Assembly: GCA_900642245.1 (NCBI GenBank) | Contig: CAAAJI010000100.1 | Span: 21,972 to 60,801, forward strand | DNA: 38,830 nt | Reading direction: 5' to 3' | Origin: Fragilaria radians | Lineage: Eukaryota > Bacillariophyta > Fragilariophyceae > Fragilariales > Fragilariaceae | Shown: positions 1 to 8,667 of the stretch, in pieces | How the letters are laid out: every line of letters starts with the position of its first letter | How positions within the stretch are numbered: position 1 is the first letter of the stretch | Notes under the pieces: model-generated | Seen by the model: the letters and a program-made list of their open reading frames with translations, nothing else | Databases searched by the model: none | Told to the model about the DNA's origin: nothing | Made by a program: the position numbers and the translations under genes

Positions 1-339
1 AAATATGTAGCAATTTCTGAAGCTGTCAAGGAAGTCAAGTTTATTTATTACTTGTTGAGAGACTTTCATATCAAAGTCTTGCTTCCCATTGTTATCAAGA
101 CTGATAACGTAGGCGCAATGTTTATGTCAGAAAATGCATCAACTGGTGTCCATACAAGGCACGTGGATACTCGGTATCATTTTGTTCGTGAATTCATTGA
201 AGACGGTTTTATTAAAGTTGAATTTGTTCGGTCTGTTGAGAATGCTGCAGACATTTTCACGAAGAACGTTAGTCATGATTTGTATGTGAAACACACAAAG
301 AACTTTCTGGCTGATGCAGGAAACATTAGTACCGGTTGA
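1..339 (+). pseudogene. Copia element A, 3' end of pol (RNase H), cut by the window edge
   Basis: The frame is open from base 1 to the TGA at 337-339. It gives the C-terminal part of a Ty1/Copia polyprotein, starting just inside the conserved EAEYVA-type RNase H motif (here KYVAISEA). Downstream lie the TDNVGA, HVDTRYHFV and ADIFTK blocks typical of Copia RNase H ends. The same blocks occur at the end of the neighbouring element (residues encoded at about 4070-4400) with clear amino-acid divergence, so the two are related but not recent copies. This part has no internal stop, but the rest of the element lies outside the window. It is followed by a polypurine tract and an LTR, as expected for an element 3' end. 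Confidence in the family is high; whether the element is intact cannot be judged. Confidence 0.9.
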
Positions 340-350
340 CCTTTCAGGAT

Positions 351-358
351 AGGAAGGG
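351..358 (+). other. Polypurine tract of Copia element A
   Basis: AGGAAGGG lies directly before the TG that opens the LTR at 359. This is the expected position of the plus-strand primer for an LTR retrotransposon. The same purine block precedes the 3' LTR of the next element (4412-4426). Confidence 0.75.
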
Positions 359-568
359 TGTTGGAGATATCCTTCAACAGCAACCGTCTTAGATATATTT
401 GTTTAGCGTTTATCCATTAGGGATAATTAAATTGAAGTATTGTGATGAGTGATCTTTTAGGTAAAATCAATTAGTAATTACAACTTTGAAAACTACATTA
501 CGAGAAATCCTTTTTCTCTTTTTGCTTCTTCCTTTTTCTTCTCCCTGAAGCATTGGACTATTTCAACA
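359..568 (+). repeat. 3' LTR of Copia element A
   Basis: This 210-bp segment begins TGTTGGAGATATCC and ends TTTCAACA, so its ends form the 5-bp inverted repeat TGTTG/CAACA typical of Copia LTRs. Its start abuts the polypurine tract. Blocks such as TTTGTTTAG and ATCCATTAGGGATA recur in the minus-strand LTR remnant at 21755-21845, placing them in one subfamily. The LTR of the next element shares shorter blocks (GTGATGAG, ATTACAA). The exact 3' end is inferred from the terminal inverted repeat because the 5' LTR is outside the window. Confidence 0.75.
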
Positions 569-572
569 CACC

Positions 573-749
573 TATTGGAGTGTATCCCTCATATTCTTAA
601 CCCAAGTATTGATTGAGTTTAGTTTAATGTATGTGCATCGATTAGCGATTCTAAATGTGAGAACAGTGATGAGAACAACTATGTTTTAGCGATAGCTTAA
701 AAGAATTATTTTAGTGATTACAATTTAAGTGTGAAGAGGTATTTTAACA
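573..749 (+). repeat. 5' LTR of Copia element B
   Basis: The segment starts TATTGGAGTGTATCCC and ends TTTTAACA. It is matched by the direct repeat at 4427-4512 over its first 74 bases with few mismatches, and again over its last 12 bases. The middle 91 bases (about 647-737) are absent from the 3' copy. The start TA instead of TG is seen in both copies. A standard primer-binding site is not obvious just after 749. Confidence 0.8.
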
Positions 750-861
750 CGTTTAAACGTGAGGTTGATAGAGTAAAACCTCTTCTTTTGAATAATTGTC
801 GTTAGTAAGTCAGGCTGACTTTTAATTTGAAAAATTTGCTTAAGTGATTTGTCTTGTTGTG

Positions 862-1476
862 ATGACGGATTTTAGTGCTATTCGGGTTCTTAATTTCTCA
901 GGGAAAAAAGAGGAATGGCCGAGTTGGAATGAAAAGTTTCTTGCCAAAGCTAAACGCTCTGGGATCAAGGATGTACTGTTGGGAAAGGTAGAAATCCCTT
1001 CAAGTTTGGATGTTATTGATGAGAAGACTGAAGAAGGAAAGAAGTTGTTGAGGATTGCTGATTTAAATGAGATTGCCTTCACGGAATTAATTCTTTCGAT
1101 TGATGTGAGCAATAGTAATGGTAAGATTGCCTTTGGAATTGTCAAGAGTTGCAAATCCAAGGAGTTTGAAGATGGTAACGCGGCTCTTGCTTGGGAAAAG
1201 TTGAAGAAAAAGTATGATCCCATTTCCGCCCCTTCGCTAGTCAAGACAGAAAGAATGTTTAGAGAGTCTAGGTTGGGAAAGAATGAAGATCCGGAGATAT
1301 GGATAAACAATCTTGAAGATCTACGCATCAAGTTGGAAACTATGGGTTCTGTTATGACTGATGATCAATTTATTGTTCAAGTCTTGAACAGTTTAACAAG
1401 TGACTACAAGCTACAGATGCTTCTTTTGGAAAAGCAGATTGGAAATAAAGAAATCCATTGTCTATTGAAGAGTTAA
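862..1476 (+). pseudogene. Copia element B gag (UBN2-like), frameshifted at its end
   Basis: The first in-frame ATG is at 862. The product starts near the motif FSGKKEEWPSWNEKFLAKAK, the W-containing N-terminal block of Copia gag proteins. It continues with AWEKLKKKYDP and EDPEIWINNLEDLR, the usual gag (UBN2/DUF4219-type) blocks. The frame stops at 1474-1476. The expected continuation (IEELKEELNLRFERL) lies in another frame from about 1452, so one base, probably an A of the run at 1447-1453, appears lost near 1450. The N-terminal block is also recognisable in the fragment at 21665-21845 on the other strand. In a live element gag and pol form one frame, so this break is decay rather than a regulated frameshift. 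Confidence 0.85.
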
Positions 1477-2669
1477 AGGAAGAGCTTAACCTACGATTTG
1501 AGAGACTTTCTACAAGCCAAAACGATAATTTGGGCGAGGAAAGTGCTTTGTTTACTTCGCAATTTAAAGGGAAATGCAGGAATTGTGGCAAACTTGGCCA
1601 CAAGGCAGCGCAATGTAAGTCAAAGCAAATTAAGGATGAAAAATCAGATGTTATGTGCAATTATTGCAATAGGAGCGGCCATGTGAAAGCAAATTGTTTC
1701 AAGTTGTTGAGGAAGAATTCGGGCATGAATAACTCCGGTGGTACTCAAAATGGTCAAAATGGCGTAGGAGCTACGGCTGAGGTAGTACTATTGACTATGA
1801 CCAAAATTGAAGATTTTGACAATGATATTTGGATCGGAGACAGTGGAGCTTCTTGCCACTTTGCTGCTTTGTATGATTACACAATAATTTGTGAAGATAT
1901 AACGGTTGGAAACGGTAATGTGATGACTGCAACGAAAATGGGAAAACTACGATGTCAGATTCTTCAGAAAAATGGTGAGAGCTTGGTTGTCACGCTTGAA
2001 GACGTGAAATTTGTACCAGACCTTTGGATAAACTTGTTCAGCATTGGAAAAGACTTAAAGAACGGTTTCAACCTCGGCAATGACGGTGAAACAATCAAGT
2101 TAATGAAAGGAAAAACGGTGTTTCTGTTTGACAGATGCTTGAAATCAAAGAATGGCTTTGTACCTGCAATTAAAATGAAGGCAGTATTAGCTGATATTGG
2201 TGCCACGGTTGTCAATGCAAAGAATTCTATTAATATCAACAATTTGCATAAGATTTTGGGTCATTGTGGAGAAGCAAGTGCTAGATTGACCGGAAAGGCT
2301 TTGGGTTACGAGGTTATTGGAACATTGGACACTTGTGAAGCATGCTCCATCGGGAAAGCAAGGCAGAAAAACATCAATAAACAGTGGAAAGGTGGTAGTT
2401 CTGTACCTGGAGAGAGACTTTACCTTGATATAAGCTCTATTCAAGGAGTTAGCTTTGCTGGAGCTAAGTTTTGGGCGCTGGTTGTTGATGACTTTTCGGG
2501 TTATTGCTGGAGCTATTTCTTAAAGGCTAAGTCTGAGTTGAAAGAAAGAATAATTGATTTGGTAAAGGAGCTGAAAAATGTCAAATTTTTAAGACTTGAT
2601 GACGCTGGTGAAAATTTTGCATTAGAGAAGCTTTGTAAACAACAAAATGTTGATGTCAAGAAGATTTGA
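1452..2669 (+). pseudogene. Copia element B gag tail, protease and truncated integrase
   Basis: This frame resumes gag after the shift. It carries two CCHC zinc knuckles (CRNCGKLGHKAAQC and CNYCNRSGHVKANC), the aspartic protease motif DSGAS after WIGDSG, and the GAG-pre-integrase H/C cluster (LHKILGH, then CEACSIGKA). The integrase core begins at YLDISSI, whose Asp is the first catalytic acid; the second is in LRLDDAGEN. The frame ends at 2667-2669, before the third catalytic residue (Glu). The missing integrase tail was removed by a deletion that joins this frame to the pre-RT region starting near 2670. The Copia relic at 17637-18714 still has the missing part. Integrase activity is not possible from this copy. 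Confidence 0.9.
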
Positions 2670-4413
2670 GACAGCCCAAAATAAGAAGACCTTGAAGCAG
2701 ATTTCGAAGTTAAAAAGCTGGTTTGATCCTGATCCATCAAGGTTCATGGAAGTGCAAGATTCTGGAAGGGTTTTGGTAGTTGAGAGTGCGAATTTTGCAT
2801 TCAATTCCCTTGATTTGGTGGAAGAACCAAAGACCTTTGCTGAAGCAGATAATAATCCCAATTTAAATCACAAAATCAAATGGAGGGAAGCTATTTCGAA
2901 GGAATTTGATGATATGAGCGCAAAAGGAGTTTGGAAGACAATTCAGAAGTCGGACATGCCCAACGGTCGACATTGCATTAAAAGTAAATGGATATTCAAA
3001 ATTAAGCGCAACGGAGTTTTTCGCGCGCGGTTGGTGGCGTGTGGGTACAGTCAGGTACCCGGAGTCGATTTTCAAGAGAGTTTTGCACCCGTGATTAATG
3101 ATGTGACGTTCCGAATCTTACTTGTTATGATGCTCACCTGGAATTTGAAAGCAAAGGTTGTTGACATTGAGACAGCCTTTTTGCATGGCGATTTGAAAGA
3201 AACAATCTACATGGAGATTCCAAAAGGGATGTAGGCAAGTATTGATGAATGTTTAATCTTAAACAAGACAATCTACGGTCTTGTCCAGAGTGCCAGAGAA
3301 TTTTACAATAGACTTGTGTCTGCTTTGAAGGATTGTGGCTTCCAGGGGAGTTTAGTTGATCCATGCCTTCGGATTAAGCATTTTAATCAAGGCAATGTGA
3401 TCATTGCAATCTATGTCGATGATTGTTTGATTATTGGAGATGATTTGAAGATAAATGAGGTTATTGAAGAGCTGAAGGGTTACAATTTCGGTCTGAAAGT
3501 TGAAGACCATTTAACTGACTATTTGAGCTGCCGAATCATCACAAATTTGGACAACAAAACGCTGTTCATCATGCAGCCACATCTCATTAAAAACTTGGAG
3601 GTGAAATTTGGTGCTGAGATTGAGAATTTGAGCAACTATGGCATGCCTGGTACTCCCCGCTTTAAAATTGTAAGGCCAAGTGAAAATGTCGAAAAAATTG
3701 ATCCAGATTTACAAGCTAGGTAAAGATCTGGAGTGGGAATGCTGTTATTTTTAATTAAATACTCAAGACCACACTTGGCAAATGTCGTGCGGGAATTATC
3801 AAAGTGCATGGATGCTGCAAGTCATGCAGCTTATAAAGAAATGTTGAGGGTAATGAAATTTGTGGTGGACACTAAGCAATATTGTCTTAAAATGAGATCA
3901 GTTGAAGGAGGAAAAGACTGAGATTTGGTATCTTATTGCAACAGCGACTGGGCTGGTGATGCAGAGACAAGAATAAGTGTCACAGGGTTTATCATTTACT
4001 TACTTGGAGTTCCAATTTGCTGGAGATCAAAGGGACAGAAAGGAGTTACTCTTTCTAGCAGCGAAGCGGAATACGTCGCTATATCAGAGGCGGTGAAAGA
4101 AATTCGATTTATATATTATTTATTGGAAAGCATTGGGATGAACGTGAAGCTTCCAATTGTTGTAAGGTGTGATAATGTTGGGGCTATTTTTATGGCCGAG
4201 AATTCAAGGTCTGGAGTTCGTACTAGGCATGTTGACACTAGATACAACTTTATTTGCGAGCATATTGAGGACGGTTTCATTCAAATTGTGTTTGTGAAGT
4301 CTTGTGACAATGATGCAGACTTATTTACCAAAAATGTGAGCAAAGATATTTACAACGAGCATGTTGGTAAGTTCTTAGGAAAGGTAGATGAAGCATTGGA
4401 GAAACAAATCTGA
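2670..4413 (+). pseudogene. Copia element B reverse transcriptase and RNase H, three stops
   Basis: A single frame runs from about 2670 to the TGA at 4411-4413, interrupted by TAG (3232-3234), TAA (3721-3723) and TGA (3919-3921). Visible blocks are AISKEFDDMSAKGVW and KSKWIFKIKRNG at the start of RT, then VDIETAFLHGDLKE (first catalytic Asp), KTIYGLVQSAREFY, AIYVDDCLIIGD (the YVDD catalytic box) and YSRPHLANVVRELS. RNase H is seen at CNSDWAGD, TLSSSEAEYVA and TRHVDTRYNF. These identify a Ty1/Copia polymerase. Apart from the stops the motifs are well kept, so the element is probably not very old. Its 3' end is followed by a polypurine tract and the LTR. Confidence 0.92.
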
Positions 4414-4426
4414 GAGATAGGAAGGG
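4412..4426 (+). other. Polypurine tract of Copia element B
   Basis: An almost pure purine run (GAGAGATAGGAAGGG) overlaps the final stop codon and ends exactly where the 3' LTR begins. This is the expected plus-strand priming site. Its core AGGAAGGG is identical to that of element A. Confidence 0.75.
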
Positions 4427-4512
4427 TATTGGAGTGTACCCCTCATTTTCTTAACCCAAGTATTGATTGAGTTTAGTTTAATGTATGTGCATCAATTAGC
4501 GGTATTTTAACA
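4427..4512 (+). repeat. 3' LTR of Copia element B with a 91-bp internal deletion
   Basis: The segment begins TATTGGAGTGTACCCC and matches the 5' LTR through ATTAGC (4495-4500). It then jumps to GGTATTTTAACA, which in the 5' LTR lies 91 bases further on (738-749). Its length is 86 bp against 177 bp for the 5' copy, which agrees exactly with one 91-bp deletion. LTRs are made identical at insertion, so the difference arose afterwards or through conversion. Confidence 0.8.
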
Positions 4513-5433
4513 AGCACCTACAACACATTTCTTTGGAATTTCACTCTAGCATTCAAATTTAAACTACAAAATGACATAAAACATGACATTGAGTTGGATC
4601 TACTGGAACAATGTCATACTTATGTGAACAAATACTAAATTAGCATTTCTCTTGCTGTTCAAAATACTATTGTTTTCCCATCTTTTTTCACCTTCTCTCA
4701 AGCTTGTACTATATAAATGATAATAATCTGACTGAAAAATTGAAAGATCATTCAATTTTACGACCTAACAAGATAGGCTCTTTGATTGCAATTATGAACG
4801 TACAAATACACCCGTAGCAACATAAATTTTCTAAAGCCTATGCTGTCCATTCATACCAAACCCTTGATTCATCTGTCACTTTCGAAAAGGAGAACTTATT
4901 GTTTGATAGCCTTTGTTTTTAATCTTTTTAAAATGACAAGTCTATGTGCTCCTGCCTGTGCAGGATTCACTTTATGACACTATGGGGCCATAAGCTGCAG
5001 CGTAGGCAGCATTATTATGTTCCATCAGGAGGAAATTCAATAGGAGAGACTCACTCTCGGATATTATTGATATTGTCATTGGTATGGGAATGCTGTAACT
5101 TTGATGGATGTGCCAGTTCCCAAAACCATTGTTTGGGCAGTGCGTCCGCATGGCTGCATATATGGTTTATGAGCACCGACTACATTTCTCAAAATCATGA
5201 TTCAACCTCATCCGGATCAAATTTTCTCTCTCAACTGAACTAGTATGCTGGGTTAAGTTATCTTCAGTCGGACAGATGTACAGACGACGTTCTTAACGAC
5301 AACAGGCCAAACGTAAGGAGTATTACGGTTACTATACATCATTCACCACTGTAAGACACCATATCAACCAGTCAATAACTTTCGATATTTCAAAACTAAT
5401 TCTAAGCCTCGATGACTTTTGCTGAATATTTCA
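4513..5433. other. Intergenic stretch, no supported gene
   Basis: AT-rich sequence without recognisable domains. Open frames, for example about 99 codons at 4944-5243 (+), match nothing I recognise and have no coding character I would trust. No tRNA or clear repeat was seen. Confidence 0.5.
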
Positions 5434-5630
5434 TTAGCAACAGAAGCATGTGACATTCTCATCAACCGATGCATACAACCCAAGATTGCGGTGAGACTCA
5501 GGAATGGATGCAGTAAGAGAATTGTTATGAAGATACAACAGTGTAAGTGTCGTAAGTGCACCAACTTCACTTGGAATGGATCCATCAACAGCATTGCTAA
5601 AAATATAAGGATTTTGTTCACGATGAAAGC
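5434..5630 (-). pseudogene. LRR protein remnant, C-terminal end
   Basis: Read on the minus strand, the frame ending with TAA at 5434-5436 gives VDGSIPSEVGALTTLTLLYL then HNNSLTASIPES, one and a half plant-type LRR units of about 24 residues (consensus LxxLxLxxNxLxGxIPxEIG). A tail ending VTCFCC follows. A short LRR cap-like end with clustered Cys is usual at the C-terminus of such proteins in diatoms (family knowledge, from memory). The upstream part runs into the inverted repeat arm (5590-5676) and has no start codon. It is a gene fragment, not a full gene. A related fragment lies on the plus strand just downstream. Confidence 0.6.
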
Positions 5631-5676
5631 AACATCAGTCATGACTCCGATGAAAGGATCGGTACAAAGGATCTAA
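5590..5676 (-). repeat. Inverted repeat arm, partner of 6152-6245
   Basis: The reverse complement of this segment (GATCCTTTGTACCGATCC..., then GTCATGACTGATGTTGCTTT) matches 6152-6245 read on the plus strand with scattered mismatches. The arms are separated by about 480 bp that hold LRR coding remnants. Confidence 0.65.
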
Positions 5677-6164
5677 CTGAAAAAATCTTGGAAACCAATG
5701 CACAAGTGGGAGCATTTGCTGTTGTCGGTATTCCTGGAGGAACAACTTATGTAGATGAAACGGGTGCCAGAGATCTTTTCAAGACACAAAATCTGGAAAA
5801 ATCACAAGCGTCTGAGTTGTCGACAACTTTTTTGTTGATGCAACTTCATTAGAAGGAGTTCCGAAGAAAGGCTCTTGAGCGGTATCTTTATTCCAATTCT
5901 CTTGATGCATCCATTCCAAGTGAAATCGGGGCATTTACCAAGCTTACATTGTTGAACCTTTTTAACAATGCTCTTGATGGATACATTTCAAGTGAAATTG
6001 GCGCACTTATGACACTTACAATGTTGTATCTTTAAAATAATTCTTTTGATGGATACATTTCAAGTGAAATTGGTGTACTTGTAACACTTACAATGTTGTA
6101 TCTATATAACAATTCTCTTACTGTATCCATTCATGAATTAGGCTTTCAATTAGATCCTTTGTAG
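5601..6164 (+). pseudogene. LRR protein remnant with two in-frame stops
   Basis: One reading frame runs from 5601 to the TAG at 6162-6164 and is interrupted by TAG (5850-5852) and TAA (6033-6035). Its first 83 codons are polar and then hydrophobic-mixed (GAFAVVGIPGG), resembling the cytosolic N-terminal region of diatom LRR membrane proteins. From about 5874 come three repeats of 72 bp, each giving an LxxNxLDGxIxSEIG-type LRR unit. No membrane segment lies between the two parts, although the complete LRR gene at 32814-34727 has one, so an internal deletion is likely. There is no ATG at the expected start. The LRR identification is firm; the N-terminal assignment is inference. Confidence 0.6.
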
Positions 6165-6245
6165 CAATCCTTTCTTCTGAGTCATGACTGATGTTGCTTT
6201 CATAGTTCTAATTGTTCTAAGTCTGGACAAAATCCTATTTCCTTT
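6152..6245 (+). repeat. Inverted repeat arm, partner of 5590-5676
   Basis: It begins GATCCTTTGTAGCAATCC and contains GAGTCATGACTGATGTTGCTTTC, shared with the opposite arm. The last part (ACAAAATCC) also matches. The arm starts inside the final codons of the LRR remnant. Confidence 0.65.
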
Positions 6246-8286
6246 CTTTCCTTTAAATTTTTGTTCAACTTCACATTTAAGTGTGTGTGTGTTAGAGTAA
6301 CAAAGTCAGACAAAGCATCCATTGTCTGTACTTAAACTGAAAGGTATGAAAAGGGAAAATTCAATTGTGACCAAATATCTTGGAAAGAAATATAGTATTA
6401 GAATTACCTTTGTGTTACATATAGAACTTGGCAACTCCTGTCACACTTGTAGATGAGAATGTTTCAAAGTTTGCCACCCAAATAATTACCTCGCTGATTT
6501 GAAATGCAAGTATTGCTGTATCTTTGAAAATAATTAAATCAGTTTCAAATTTTACTTGCAACATTACTTTATAATTCCAATATTGCTTGTTGTATTTTTT
6601 TTGTTTCTCCAAATCATGAACCAATATATTCTCATTCTCTTTTGGAACAACTCAAACACTTCTTAGATGTCGCTTGGAAGTGGTTCTAAGGGCAATGTTG
6701 ATGCAAACTCCTTCCACTTTCTGAATCCCCCCCTTGATCTATAACTATTGCTTCATTGTTGTCATTTCCTTTAATGCTCTGTATATCTTCTCTTCATTTT
6801 TTTTCTTTTATTTTTTCAGCGCTCTGCTACTTGTATTTGTTTCATGACGCCTTGCTTGAGAATAGGGATGTTGCTTTTAGCAAAAATGTTTGCTTTATTT
6901 AAGGTATTGTTCTTTAACACTCTTGATTTTCCAACTTCCTGCGGTCTTCACACCTCTGCTGCTTTCCTGTTTTGTTATTCTGTTTTTGCTCCAACTTATC
7001 TGTGTCAATACATGGTCAAGATTGATCCATTGATTATGGTATGGTGGACTATCCTTATATTGATTTTGTCTTCAGTCAGATTTATGATCAAGGCCTTAAA
7101 CATTCTCTTTATGTTCTATACATGATAATTGAGGATATGCCTTAGCACACTTTAATTTCTTTTAACTTCATATCATCTCTTGTTTATGGTACTGAATGTG
7201 CTAGAACTCTATGTTTGTTACTTCTTCCTTTGCGAGTTCAAGGGAAGAGAGTTTAGCAAAGAATATTCCAAGCAGCTTGTTCCCTTTGGTGCTGCCTTTT
7301 GAGAGTACCCCGGTGGCTAGCGAATTTAGAAACTAGAAGAGTTTGGATTGCTATGCTGGCTGTTGAAAGTTGAACAAATCACGACTGGCAACCTTCGTTA
7401 AATGGTTAAAAAAATTGGAAATTGTTAGACATTCCTAGCAGACAATCACTCAAAGAAAGATTCAAAATGATATACGACAAATTTGTATCTTTTGTTGTGT
7501 GCTTGTAACGATGTTCCTATTCCAGTCTCATTTTCATTCTCAAAATATATTACCTTTCAATCTATTGTTGGCTATGTATGATCCATTCAGTATTCATTTT
7601 TAATGCAAAGTCGTGTATGATATGTAGTTACCTCTCACACAGCGGTAGTGAACCATAAACGCAGGAGCAAGGTGGGAAAGACTCAACAGTGATCATATGT
7701 ATATTCTCTCAAGAATTCCTTGGCAGTCTTTTAATTCAGTCTCTACCGTTTATGTTTGAACAATGATTTTGGACTAGATGTAATGTAAGTCAAGATGAAT
7801 CACAAAAGCAAGAACATCAATTTTGATTCAAAGAGAGATGGAATTCATCAAGCTAAGTACCTCCGTTTTCTTAGGAAATAGTCCTCCTATACAACTTCCT
7901 ATCATTTAAGCTGCACATAAAAATGGATGGAAATATTGGTTTTAGACAATCAAGTTGGACTATTTATTTTTTGTAAATGATTTGATGCTACAACGTATAT
8001 ATTAGGTCACTTTCAAGAAGAGAGATTTTGATGATAGATCAAACAAGCTTTATTTGGTTCCATTCAATCCAAGAGTCAGTGACATTCATCAGCTTTCAAT
8101 CCTGTTTTTTACATGCCTTTTTGGTATATTGTTAGAGGAGGCTTCAAAAAGAAAGTCCAATTCTTTCCATTTTCTAAAGCTTGCTAGTGTATGCGGATGT
8201 ATCCTTATTAATAGTCAGTGATATTGATCAAAACCATCAGTGGTGTTTGCGAGAGGAGGTAAAAATAAATATAAATGCAGTTTTGC
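6246..8286. other. Intergenic stretch, no supported gene
   Basis: About 2 kb with no recognised domain. A 93-codon hydrophobic frame at 6844-7125 (+) could encode membrane segments, but its T-rich composition explains this equally well. No repeat matching other parts of the window was noticed. Confidence 0.5.
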
Positions 8287-8290
8287 AAAA
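8287..8290 (-). terminator. Pol III terminator of tRNA-Thr
   Basis: A TTTT run on the minus strand lies 7 bases after the tRNA 3' end, which suits RNA polymerase III termination. Confidence 0.6.
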
Positions 8291-8297
8291 TGGAAGT

Positions 8298-8369
8298 AGC
8301 TGACACCCAGGATCGAACTGGGGATCTTTTCATTACAAGTGAAATGCGTTACCACTGCGCCATGCCAGC
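8298..8369 (-). tRNA. tRNA-Thr (anticodon UGU)
   Basis: The minus strand folds into a complete 72-nt cloverleaf. The acceptor stem is GCTGGCA paired with TGTCAGC (one G-U), and the D arm is GCG/CGC around CAGTGGTAA. The anticodon stem TTTCA/TGAAA encloses CTTGTAA with anticodon TGT. The T arm is CCCAG-TTCGATC-CTGGG, and the discriminator base is T. There is no intron and no encoded CCA, as is usual for eukaryotic nuclear tRNA genes. The internal B box (GTTCGATCC) is intact. Confidence 0.95.
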
Positions 8370-8667
8370 TCTGTTTCGGTTTCGGAACTTTGATATATAA
8401 AATAGGTAAAATATAAATCTCAAATACGTCACATTTTACATTCCTACACAAGAATTCTACGAAAACAATGTTCTTGACACAATTTTCCTGGGTGTCGTCT
8501 TTTGCGAGAAGCTAAGGTTTGTGGATGTTGTCTTGTTTTGTCATTCTCAAAAGTTAGATTGGCTTCTTTGATCATAATTCATTCATTTGATCCTTTCGTT
8601 GGGGGGTAATTAAACACAAGAAAAGAAACACACACACGTCCAATTTGGAGGCAAGATTTTTCTCAAA

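Larger units (their letters stand above)
573..4512 (+). mobile_element. Copia LTR retrotransposon B, nearly full length but dead
   Basis: This element of about 3.94 kb has two LTRs, gag, protease, GAG-pre-integrase, a truncated integrase, reverse transcriptase and RNase H in the Copia order (integrase before RT). The reading frame is broken by a one-base loss near 1450, by an internal deletion with frame change near 2669, and by stops at 3232-3234, 3721-3723 and 3919-3921. It cannot be autonomous. It lies 4 bp after the LTR of element A. CACC occurs immediately before the 5' LTR (569-572) and CACC again at 4515-4518, two bases after the 3' LTR, so no exact 5-bp target duplication can be called. 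Copia families of this kind are common in diatom genomes (established knowledge). Confidence 0.9.

Noticed and set aside
1440..1480. Programmed ribosomal frameshift between Copia gag and pol
   Set aside because: Copia elements usually use one frame, the element has other stops and a deletion, and the shift sits at an A-run consistent with simple base loss.
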